NCBI GenBank assembly: GCA_024640445.1
Contig: JAHEEZ010000186.1
Span: 1 to 7,423, forward strand
From: Acidobacteriota bacterium
GTDB taxonomy: Bacteria > Acidobacteriota > Blastocatellia > Pyrinomonadales > Pyrinomonadaceae
DNA: 7,423 nucleotides
Reading direction: 5' to 3'
Within the stretch, counting starts at the first letter, position 1; each line of letters opens with the position of its first letter. A model generated the notes under the pieces. The model did no database searches and was not told where the DNA came from. It was given only the letters and a program-made list of their open reading frames with translations. Positions 1 through 6,691 of this stretch are shown here, piece after piece. The position numbers and the translations under genes were made by a program.

Positions 1-49
1 ACCCTGAAGGTAACCGCACGGGGTGATTTTTTGCCCAATTTATCAGGGT
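1..49 (+). repeat. Seven-base inverted repeat upstream of the kinase gene
   Basis: ACCCTGA (1-7) is the exact reverse complement of TCAGGGT (43-49). The 35 bases between contain GGGT and GCCC around a T-rich loop (21-35), so a small two-stem fold in the kinase leader is possible. The left arm starts at the window edge and may be longer. It could be an operator, leader structure or chance. Confidence 0.3.
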
Positions 50-78
50 GGCCATGGTCCGCTGACGATCGTGGTCCT

Positions 79-86
79 GGAAAAGG
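79..86 (+). promoter_or_regulatory. Putative ribosome binding site for the kinase gene
   Basis: The purine-rich string GGAAAAGG ends four bases before ATG 91. It is a weak Shine-Dalgarno match, but it supports ATG 91 over the in-frame TTG at 31. That TTG has its own weak candidate, GGGTGA at 21-26, so the start is not settled by this alone. Confidence 0.4.
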
Positions 87-90
87 TCGC

Positions 91-3000
91 ATGGATAAAG
101 CCGCACAGGAAAGGGTTCTCCGTGCTTACGAACGCGCCCTCAATCTTCCTGATGAACATAGAGAGGAATTCCTGGACGGCGAGTTCGACGGCGACGAAGA
201 ATTGCGCGAAATCGTTGAAACGCTTGTCAGGTCGAAGCTTGGCAGCAAGTGGAAACTTAAGGAAAAAACGGTGTCGGCAGGTCGGGAACCCTCTTCTCAG
301 GAAGCGGCCGACCAAAACACGGTCTCATTTTCGGAACTCTATGGAAAGAGCCTCCCGGAACATTACCGGTTCATTCAGAGGCTGGGAAAAGGCGGCATGG
401 GCGAGGTGGTTCTCGCGGAAGATGTGCGCCTGAACCGAAAGGTCGCCATCAAGTTCCTTTCCAAAGAAGTGACGGCTGATCCCGAACGGTTGAAGCGGTT
501 CCATTACGAAGCCCAGGCGGCCTCGGCCCTGAATCATCCCAATATTGTAACTGTCCACGACATCGGAGAAGGCAACGGCTTCAATTATATTGTCTGCGAG
601 TATGTAGCTGGGGAGACTCTCGCGCGGCGGATCGAGCGCGGCAAGCTTTCGGTGCGGGACGCAGTCGAAATTGCCCTTGAGATCTGCTCGGCGCTCGCCG
701 CCGCCCACAGGTCGGGCATCATCCACAGGGACATAAAGCCTGACAACATAATTCTCCGGCCGGACGGCGTGGTGAAGGTTCTTGACTTCGGGCTCGCGAA
801 ATCGGTTTCGGGACCGCAGGAAGTAAGGATCGACGAAGAGGCGAACACCTACGAAAAGGTCTTGACCATCCCGGGAATGGTGATGGGAACCCCTCAGTAC
901 ATGTCACCCGAGCAGGCCCGGGGAAGAGATGTAGACGAACGTTCCGATCTCTTCAGCCTGGGCGTAGTCCTTTACGAAATGATCGCGGGCAAGCCTCCAT
1001 TCAGAGGCAAGTCGACGGTCGACATGATCCTCGCAATAACCAGTGAAGAACCCCGGGCGCTTGTGCAGGAGTCCCTTAACCCGCCGGAAGGCCTCGTCCG
1101 CGTGATCAGTCACGCGCTGCAAAAGAAAAGAAGGGACCGATACGAAAGCGCCGAAGCGATGCTCGCCGACCTGAGGAACCTCAGAAGGGAACTCGATACA
1201 CCGGCGGACGGGATGGCGCCTACCGGGATCATGGCCCCGAAGACGACCGCGCAAAATACCGTCGGTTCGCTCTTCGGGAGGCGCCTTGTCTGGGAAATTC
1301 CGCTTTTCGCTGTGCTCGCGGCGCTGGTCGCCGTTGCGGTCTATTATTTTGCCACCGGAACGGGTTCCGGCGATTCCGGGGCGATGGACTTCAAGGCGGT
1401 GTTCATAACTAAGTGGAATGCGGGGCCGGGTGAATTGATAAACGCCGCTTCGTTCTCACCTGACGGCACTCGCATTGCTTTCGGCTCCGTCGTGGATTCG
1501 AAATCCAACCGGATCTGGTGGCAGCCCACGGCAGGCGGAGAACGTGTCGAGGTGACAAAGGAGGATTTCTACAGCCAGTATCCGGTCTGGTCGCCCAAAG
1601 GCGAAGAGATCGCATTCTTCTCGAACCGCACCGGGGAGCCCGGAATCTGGAAGGTACCTTATACAGGCGGCAAGCCCGAGAAACTGGTTGGCGGGGTCGA
1701 TCCGGCCGCGGCGTTGAAGTACTGGGCGCCGAGCGGCAAGATCTATTTTCGGACGGCTTCGGATTTATATTCTGTGTCTGTGTGGGGCGGCAAAGCGGTT
1801 GCCGTAACATCCTTCGGTACGGAAGGTTTGAAGCCGGAAGTGCTTGAGATCTCGAGGGATGAGTCTAAGATAGCGTTCTCGGTATTTGAAGGCGGTGTTT
1901 GGAAGCTCAAGGTCAGGCCGGCGGCGGGAGGTGCAGCGGCCGTGATCGCCTCATCTCCCGATGAGATCGTTCAGGCGGCGTGGGGGCCGGACGGCAATGT
2001 CGTCTACTTCAGCGGCATGGTTGACGGTATAGTCCAGATTTTTCGCGCCCCGGTTGGCGGTGGAGAACCGGCTCAGATCTCTAACGGCCTTCAGAACTCG
2101 CTTGTGGAGGACGTATCGCTTGACGGCAAGAGAGTTCTCTACAGTTACACCGAAGAGTCTTCCGATCTTTGGTCTGTCGACACATCGACCGGAGAGGAAG
2201 AGCTTGTCGCTGACGAGGTGGGCTCCAAGTACTGGGCAAATTTCTCGGCGGATGGAAAGAACCTGGTTTACCAGTCGGTCGAAATAGCGGAAAGGGTATA
2301 TGACGGCACGATCGAGAACCGCACGATTGAAAGCTCCGAAGTTGCGCAGACGCTGGCCGAGAGAGGGTTCGCGCCTGTCTTTTCACACGACGGCGGCTCC
2401 GTCGCTTACTTTTTCAGCAAGAACGGCAAGAAAGAGATACGGAAAGTCAGCATCAAGGGCGGCGATGCGGTCAAGCTTGTCGACGGAGAGATCAATACAC
2501 CTGCCTTCATGATGAACCCCTACCTTAAAGTGGGCACGAACCACCTCAGCTGGTCGCCTTCGGACGAAATGATCGCTTTTTCAAAGAGAGAGAACGGGGT
2601 CCTGGACATCTGGGAGGTTCCGGCCGGAGGAGGCGCCCCCCGAAAGATCACGGAAAACGACAACGGCAGTGACATATATTGCTGTCCGGAATGGTCGCGG
2701 TCCGGAGACACGATAGTGTTTGTTTCGAAGGCCCGACCCGGGAGCTTTCCTTCGAGGGGGGCAAACGCGATATGGACTGTGAAAGATGGCACCGGAAGCC
2801 AAAAGATCTTATTTCACACTAACGAGAAGCTGTTGCTTCTCGGACCGGACGCCTCGGGCAAGGCGGCGGTTTTTGCGACCGCGCCTTCGGACACCGGCCT
2901 TCCGGCGGTGCCCGTCAAGACCAGGCTGGGCGCCGTGGACCTGGAGACAGGCAAGGTGTCCGAACTGGGAACATTGGAAAACGGTTATTTCTACAACATT

Positions 3001-3219
3001 CATATTTCCCCGGATGGAAGATCGCTGGCCTACGTGGTACGGGACGGCGACACTTCCGTTGTTAAGCTCAGAACTCTGGAGAGCGGGGTCGAAAAGATCC
3101 TTCTGACGGAAAAGGACCGTAAGGTGCTGATATCGAGCCTCGAATGGTCGCCGGACGGAAAGCAGATCGTCTTTGGCAGGCAGTCCCGCTCAAATCTACT
3201 TTCGATGTTTGTTGAATGA
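91..3219 (+). CDS. Transmembrane Ser/Thr protein kinase with C-terminal PD40/TolB-like beta-propeller
   Basis: This 1042-residue protein is a Hanks-type (PknB-like) kinase expected to phosphorylate Ser/Thr on proteins in the cytoplasm; its substrates are unknown. All core motifs are present: glycine loop GKGGMGEV (99-106), VAIK with Lys121, helix-C Glu140, HRDIKPDN (212-219, catalytic Asp214), DFG (232-234), GTPQYMSPE (266-274) and the DxxSLG-type helix that follows. An acidic helical segment (about 1-50) precedes the kinase. One hydrophobic helix lies at about 403-421. The rest, about 450-1042, carries roughly a dozen WSPDG...IAF-type PD40 motifs (for example at 455, 500, 545, 631, 718, 821, 868, 971, 1019), enough for one or two beta-propellers outside the membrane. 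I chose ATG 91 because the family N-terminus starts there and GGAAAAGG precedes it; TTG 31 in the same frame is an alternative. The architecture is typical of Acidobacteriota. The downstream lipoprotein gene is probably co-transcribed. Kinase call very sure; ligand and role unknown. Confidence 0.95.
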   Translation: MDKAAQERVLRAYERALNLPDEHREEFLDGEFDGDEELREIVETLVRSKLGSKWKLKEKTVSAGREPSSQEAADQNTVSFSELYGKSLPEHYRFIQRLGKGGMGEVVLAEDVRLNRKVAIKFLSKEVTADPERLKRFHYEAQAASALNHPNIVTVHDIGEGNGFNYIVCEYVAGETLARRIERGKLSVRDAVEIALEICSALAAAHRSGIIHRDIKPDNIILRPDGVVKVLDFGLAKSVSGPQEVRIDEEANTYEKVLTIPGMVMGTPQYMSPEQARGRDVDERSDLFSLGVVLYEMIAGKPPFRGKSTVDMILAITSEEPRALVQESLNPPEGLVRVISHALQKKRRDRYESAEAMLADLRNLRRELDTPADGMAPTGIMAPKTTAQNTVGSLFGRRLVWEIPLFAVLAALVAVAVYYFATGTGSGDSGAMDFKAVFITKWNAGPGELINAASFSPDGTRIAFGSVVDSKSNRIWWQPTAGGERVEVTKEDFYSQYPVWSPKGEEIAFFSNRTGEPGIWKVPYTGGKPEKLVGGVDPAAALKYWAPSGKIYFRTASDLYSVSVWGGKAVAVTSFGTEGLKPEVLEISRDESKIAFSVFEGGVWKLKVRPAAGGAAAVIASSPDEIVQAAWGPDGNVVYFSGMVDGIVQIFRAPVGGGEPAQISNGLQNSLVEDVSLDGKRVLYSYTEESSDLWSVDTSTGEEELVADEVGSKYWANFSADGKNLVYQSVEIAERVYDGTIENRTIESSEVAQTLAERGFAPVFSHDGGSVAYFFSKNGKKEIRKVSIKGGDAVKLVDGEINTPAFMMNPYLKVGTNHLSWSPSDEMIAFSKRENGVLDIWEVPAGGGAPRKITENDNGSDIYCCPEWSRSGDTIVFVSKARPGSFPSRGANAIWTVKDGTGSQKILFHTNEKLLLLGPDASGKAAVFATAPSDTGLPAVPVKTRLGAVDLETGKVSELGTLENGYFYNIHISPDGRSLAYVVRDGDTSVVKLRTLESGVEKILLTEKDRKVLISSLEWSPDGKQIVFGRQSRSNLLSMFVE

Positions 3220-3224
3220 CAGAT

Positions 3225-3230
3225 AGGAGA
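3225..3230 (+). promoter_or_regulatory. Ribosome binding site of the small lipoprotein gene
   Basis: AGGAGA lies six to seven bases before ATG 3236, inside the 16-base gap after the kinase stop codon. It is a near-perfect Shine-Dalgarno and fixes the start of the downstream gene. The tight spacing suggests both genes are read from one transcript. Confidence 0.8.
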
Positions 3231-3235
3231 AAACT

Positions 3236-3838
3236 ATGAGGAATCGTATCAGAGACATATTTACAGCGCTCGTACTAACAGCCCTGGTGTTCTCAATGGG
3301 CTGCGGCACACTCCAGCAGGAACCTCCCGGCACAGGCACTGGAACTCCGGAACAGAGGCCGTCCCCTCCGGAAGTTGCCGGCCCCTCGAAATGCGACGTT
3401 GATGGGATCAACGAATGGATCGCGAGCAGGATCAAAAGTATCGGCGGGCCTCTGAAGGAGCAGTACGAGGGTCAGAAGTTCACTTTCAATGCAGAAGAAT
3501 TCTCGGTGACGACGCCAAACCCGAATGGAGGCGAGCAGGTCGGCAAATTCAAGCGGCTTATAATCAGCAAGAAGTTGACTGATCACTACCCTAATGCAAA
3601 CACAAATCCCGGCCAGGCCCGCACCCTTCCTCAGTTGAATGGGATCATCCAGCCATTGATAAATTGGGGCTCCGGGAGCAAAGGCCCCTGCATCGTCGAG
3701 GTTAAGTACGTGACCGAAGCGACGAAGGACGCAGCAGCATCCGACGACTTTATGTGGTCCTATTGTCCGGTCGGCTCTCAGGTCTGCTCTAACGGCACTT
3801 GCGATGTGTATTGCACCGGCGGAACGAGAAGTTACTAA
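3236..3838 (+). CDS. Putative cysteine-rich lipoprotein of unknown function, downstream of the kinase
   Basis: I do not recognise a named family for this 200-residue protein. It begins with a positively charged end and a hydrophobic stretch (residues 8-22) that stops at Cys23, preceded by SMG. This looks like a lipoprotein signal, although Ser at -3 is not the usual Leu/Val. A Pro/Gly/Thr-rich linker (about 29-50) follows, as is common after a lipid anchor. The folded part (about 53-165) has a helix-like start (DVDGINEWIASRIK) and then alternating hydrophobic strands; this loosely recalls a BON domain, but the match is too weak to assign. The tail holds four cysteines at 177, 184, 189 and 193 in a CPxGxxxC...C...C pattern. 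With Cys53 and Cys152 the mature part has six cysteines besides Cys23, enough for three disulfides in an oxidising envelope compartment. It starts 16 bases after the kinase stop with a strong ribosome site, so it is probably in the kinase operon and may be its partner, ligand or regulator; that role is inference. Confidence 0.8.
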   Translation: MRNRIRDIFTALVLTALVFSMGCGTLQQEPPGTGTGTPEQRPSPPEVAGPSKCDVDGINEWIASRIKSIGGPLKEQYEGQKFTFNAEEFSVTTPNPNGGEQVGKFKRLIISKKLTDHYPNANTNPGQARTLPQLNGIIQPLINWGSGSKGPCIVEVKYVTEATKDAAASDDFMWSYCPVGSQVCSNGTCDVYCTGGTRSY

Positions 3839-3913
3839 GGACGCGGAAGAGCACCGAAAACGCTAATCGGGATTCCGGGGCCTTGAACCTACAAGTTGGT
3901 GATGACGGCCAGC

Positions 3914-3941
3914 GCGTTCGCGAGCCCCCCGCTCCGAACGC
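3914..3941. repeat. Strong hairpin (inverted repeat) in the convergent gap
   Basis: GCGTTCG (3914-3920) pairs with CGAACGC (3935-3941). After a single bulged C (3921), GAGC (3922-3925) pairs with GCTC (3931-3934) around a loop of five C. This makes 11 pairs with one bulge. It lacks a following U-run in either direction, so a classical intrinsic terminator is not shown. It could be a Rho-independent-like stem without a tail, a REP-type element, or a protein-binding palindrome. Confidence 0.65.
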
Positions 3942-3976
3942 ACAAGGGTGGAAGCGTCCCCCCTGAAAATACAGCG

Positions 3977-4019
3977 GGTCGCGGATGGCGTGAAACCAAA
4001 AAAGACCTTTTTCGCGACC
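3977..4019. repeat. Inverted repeat with an internal A-tract/T-tract hairpin
   Basis: GGTCGCGGA (3977-3985) pairs with TTCGCGACC (4011-4019), nine pairs including one G-U. Inside or competing with it, AAAAA (3999-4003) and TTTTT (4008-4012) flank GACC. The A/T tracts could act as the U-run for termination in either direction, but the geometry is not canonical. A role in ending the two converging transcripts is plausible but not demonstrated. Confidence 0.45.
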
Positions 4020-4024
4020 TCTGC

Positions 4025-4039
4025 CCGGAAGTCATCCGG
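4025..4039. repeat. Short inverted repeat CCGGA/TCCGG
   Basis: CCGGA (4025-4029) and TCCGG (4035-4039) form a five-pair stem with a five-base loop (AGTCA). It is short enough to arise by chance, and is listed because it is the third stem in the same gap. Confidence 0.3.
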
Positions 4040-4095
4040 AATCCTTCTTATTCGTGTGACGCAGCCTGAACTCTTCGGGATAGTAAAGGCCTGCG

Positions 4096-6615
4096 CTATC
4101 TTGCACCGACGTTTTCCAGTTGTCTCTCTTCGGATATCACTTCCGGGATGATCGGGCCTGGAAATCTGCCGAACCCGCGGTTGCGGAGGTCTTCATCGGG
4201 TTCACCTTTTTCATTGATCCGGCCCATCAACCGAAGGAGCGTCGGAACGAAGCTCAATCCGTCGTAAGGCTCTTCAATCTTCAAACCGCGCGGGATTCCC
4301 GTGTTCGCGCCGCCGGCCATCATAAACAGCGAATTAGTCGATATCCGAAGAAAAGAGCCGTGGTTGCCGCCCGAATTAAAGTTCTGGACATCGAAATTCC
4401 AATGGTCTTTGGAGAAGATCATCAGCTCTGGCTGGGCCAACCGACGCTGCCGGTTGCGAAAGCGTTCAATGAGCCGATCGTCTTCCGACCTGTCACCCGA
4501 ACTACCATTCGGCGGATCAAACTCGTGCTGGACAAACTGCTCGTTCAGGCTGATCAAACCATTCGAATGGGCGGTCTTGTGGATCACGCGCAGCCATTCA
4601 TTCTCCGTGTGCCACCGGCTTAGCCAGGAAGCTCTGTCGCCGGAAGATATTCCCAACTCGGGATCTTCAAACAGCTCCAGCGGAAACCCGGCGGCCCAGT
4701 CCTCGAATTCAAATGTGATCGGTCCACCCGGCGAACTTTGACGGAGGTTCGAGATCGGCACATAGCGGAGAAGTTGTTTGCCATCGCCGTCTGTCCTGCT
4801 CAAGACCAACGCCTGTTTTTCCGGGCCGGCGGAAACCCATACCACTTCTGAATCGGATTTCATGTCATCCGGCAGGGCGTGCGAAATCTGGTCGAACGGA
4901 AATGTTGACACAAAGAAATCGATGGGCTGATTCCCGATCCCTTCCTGTACGTTGTTGCGGACTCTTTGCTCGACGAAGAATCTTGAATAATCCACCCGCC
5001 TGAAACTCTTTTCGAGATCAAGATTCCCGGCAGAATTCAGAACCAGACCGTTTTCCGACGGACCGACCACATAATTCTGGAGGTCATAAACGGAATTCGA
5101 ACTACCCATTATCTTTCGCCCGATAAAGTCCTCGATCTTGACCTTGTCCGGACGAAAATCTTTTGGATCCAGGCCGAGGAGATTGTTGAGCGTCGCCAGA
5201 TATTCACCATATTCCTTAAGTTCCCGAACCGATCTCGCGTACGCCGCAGACTCTCTGATAACTTCCTCAGGATCCGCATCGCTGCCCTTTTCGGCAACCG
5301 ATCTCTTAAGCTCTTCTATTCGTTGACGCTTTATCCCCATTGAACGCCTCAGCGCCGCCAGCTCTTCTCCCAACTGGGAAACTGTCAGTTTCCAATCTTT
5401 TCGTCGACGATCGATGATCCCAAAGAATGTATCGACGGCACTCCGGCGGACATCCTTTGCAACCTTCTTGTTCTTCATCTGCTGAAGGAGTATCTGGAGT
5501 AGATTGAGGTCATTATTTCGCAACTGCATCGAGCTGCGCTCATTGCCGTCCACATCAATGAGCGCGGTCGGGTAGTCCCCGCTCCGGCCTTTGAGATAGA
5601 ACGAATCACCCGAAGGGTTTGAATAGACAAGATCAAAAGGCAACGCTGATTTGATCGAATAATTCGCCATCACCCGCCGTTTCGTGGTTACGTGATGGCC
5701 GCCGCCGGCAGAACTGCCCAAGAGGCTGACCAGATTGAAAGTCTGGCTGTAAACTTTTGAATCGGTGTTAATGCCGTGATCGGACACGATGAACATAACC
5801 GTTTCGTCCGCCCGGTCAGTGGATTGAATGGAGGTCCATATCCTGCCGATCGTCCGATCCATCTTTTGCAGCTCCGCCAGACGGCTTTGCTCGTCCCGAT
5901 TGATGTGCGAAATGTGATCAAAACCGGAGGAGAAGAAATCGAAGTAATTTATTTGCGGGCGGGTGTGGAGTTTAGTAACGATGTCATCCTCAGCTTGAAT
6001 AAAAGGAACGTCATAGTAATTGAAGCCTATGATCCACTCGTTAATGAACTGCGTCGGTTTGCGAGGGTAGAAATTGGCAAAGCTAGCCCCCATATGGTCC
6101 CAGTTGGGCTCACGCTGCATCAGTTGCGGGCTGGCGTATCTTTCGTTCTTTGGAAACGCGTCGGATAGGAGCGGCAGCTGAAGACCGTCCAAAACTTCCG
6201 GCGCCGGCATATCCGCCCGCTTGTCCAAGGCGGCTTCAACATAGAACGAAAAGAAATTGAGATAGTTATAGGTAAGCGAGGTGAACCGATCGTATTCGAT
6301 ATTGTTCTTGATCTGAAGGTGCTGGCCGGTATCGATCAAAGACCACGAAGGCGCGGAGAGACTGATGCCTCTCACATAGAAGTTGGCGAGTCGCGTTCCA
6401 TTGCGGTAGAAAACTTCCTGAAACCAGGGAAGCTGACTTCTTCCGGTTTTTGGATCGATCTGGTTCACCCAGCGATCAACGAAATCTCCGGACAAGCCAT
6501 CGACCTTGATCACGACCACGCGAGAGACATTTCGTGCCGATCCCGCGGTCTGAAAGATCAGAACCAGCGCAAATACAAATACGAACCCGCATAGCTTTGG
6601 AAAATACTTAGCCAT
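4096..6615 (-). CDS. Secreted alkaline phosphatase/type I phosphodiesterase superfamily protein with large internal insertion
   Basis: This 839-residue protein is probably a metal-dependent hydrolase of phosphate or sulfate esters exported from the cytoplasm; the substrate is unknown. Residues 1-27 form a signal peptide (charged end, hydrophobic core 10-22, cleavage likely after AGSA). Metal-site motifs follow in family order: VVVIKVDG (Asp39), SLSAPSW with likely nucleophile Ser87 where phosphodiesterases usually have Thr, then DTG (95-97), FDHISH (Asp233, His237), VSDHG (Asp279, His280), and near the end GGNHGS (His752) before the hydrophobic FMMAGG strand and a YDGLSFVPTLLRLMG helix typical of the fold's end. 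Between DHG and GNHG lie about 470 residues, far more than usual, with a probable coiled coil at about 410-480 and a second DFF...FDQISH at 566-579. A nearer GGGHH (304-308) could be the last ligand instead. ATG 6615 gives the signal peptide directly, although no clear ribosome site precedes it. It lies 76 bases after a same-strand HEAT-like gene, possibly one operon. Superfamily sure; activity uncertain. Confidence 0.88.
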   Translation of the reverse strand: MAKYFPKLCGFVFVFALVLIFQTAGSARNVSRVVVIKVDGLSGDFVDRWVNQIDPKTGRSQLPWFQEVFYRNGTRLANFYVRGISLSAPSWSLIDTGQHLQIKNNIEYDRFTSLTYNYLNFFSFYVEAALDKRADMPAPEVLDGLQLPLLSDAFPKNERYASPQLMQREPNWDHMGASFANFYPRKPTQFINEWIIGFNYYDVPFIQAEDDIVTKLHTRPQINYFDFFSSGFDHISHINRDEQSRLAELQKMDRTIGRIWTSIQSTDRADETVMFIVSDHGINTDSKVYSQTFNLVSLLGSSAGGGHHVTTKRRVMANYSIKSALPFDLVYSNPSGDSFYLKGRSGDYPTALIDVDGNERSSMQLRNNDLNLLQILLQQMKNKKVAKDVRRSAVDTFFGIIDRRRKDWKLTVSQLGEELAALRRSMGIKRQRIEELKRSVAEKGSDADPEEVIRESAAYARSVRELKEYGEYLATLNNLLGLDPKDFRPDKVKIEDFIGRKIMGSSNSVYDLQNYVVGPSENGLVLNSAGNLDLEKSFRRVDYSRFFVEQRVRNNVQEGIGNQPIDFFVSTFPFDQISHALPDDMKSDSEVVWVSAGPEKQALVLSRTDGDGKQLLRYVPISNLRQSSPGGPITFEFEDWAAGFPLELFEDPELGISSGDRASWLSRWHTENEWLRVIHKTAHSNGLISLNEQFVQHEFDPPNGSSGDRSEDDRLIERFRNRQRRLAQPELMIFSKDHWNFDVQNFNSGGNHGSFLRISTNSLFMMAGGANTGIPRGLKIEEPYDGLSFVPTLLRLMGRINEKGEPDEDLRNRGFGRFPGPIIPEVISEERQLENVGAR

Positions 6616-6691
6616 TATTTCTGACGTTTACTAATTTTAACAGGGGGATCTTCAACCTTCCGACCGTCTTTGATCCGTCTTCTTCGGCGCG
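6616..6691 (-). other. Short intergenic spacer between the HEAT-like gene and the phosphatase-like gene
   Basis: The 76 bases hold no terminator-like stem and no good Shine-Dalgarno before the ATG at 6615. They include an A/T-rich patch with TAAAAT (minus strand, 6639-6634) that could be a -10 box, but no -35 box sits at the usual distance. Read-through from the upstream gene is therefore plausible, and a separate promoter is not excluded. Confidence 0.5.

Larger units (their letters stand above)
3839..4095. other. Convergent intergenic region, non-coding, rich in inverted repeats
   Basis: These 257 bases separate two genes that face each other. I find no convincing gene: the only open frame of note starts at GTG 3948, has no ribosome site and runs into the oppositely oriented gene. 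The stretch has at least three inverted repeats (3914-3941, 3977-4019, 4025-4039). Both transcripts must end near here, so a bidirectional termination zone is plausible, but no GC-rich stem followed directly by a T-run is present on either strand. A dispersed REP-like element or a structured RNA are alternatives. Confidence 0.6.

Noticed and set aside
85..98. A transmembrane helix in the HEAT-like protein (values are visible residue numbers, encoded near 7130-7171)
   Set aside because: The stretch FLLNIARVFSFGLY is short and interrupted by Arg and Asn; an amphipathic helix of the repeat fold explains it better.
23..433. A 136-codon + strand frame overlapping the start of the kinase gene
   Set aside because: The overlapping kinase frame has clear catalytic motifs; this frame has a low-complexity, Arg/Ser-rich translation typical of a shadow.
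1409..1810. A 133-codon - strand frame inside the propeller region
   Set aside because: It is antisense to repeated PD40 motifs and its translation is Arg/Pro/Ser-rich without any domain, as expected for antisense of a GC-rich gene.
4079..4100. GATAG/CTATC inverted repeat across the stop codon of the phosphatase-like gene as a terminator
   Set aside because: The stem is only five pairs, A/T-rich, with a 12-base loop and no T-run after it.
3948..4151. A 67-codon + strand frame starting with GTG in the convergent gap
   Set aside because: It has no ribosome site, no recognisable domain, contains the inverted-repeat arms, and its last 56 bases overlap the well-supported opposite-strand phosphatase-like gene.
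5776..6168. A 130-codon + strand frame antisense to the phosphatase-like gene
   Set aside because: The opposite strand encodes the FDHISH and DHG motifs here; the + strand translation shows no domain and no ribosome site.
6634..6639. TAAAAT on the minus strand as a -10 promoter box for the phosphatase-like gene
   Set aside because: No -35 hexamer lies 16-18 bases upstream, and the resulting leader would be only about a dozen bases; one A/T-rich hexamer is not enough.
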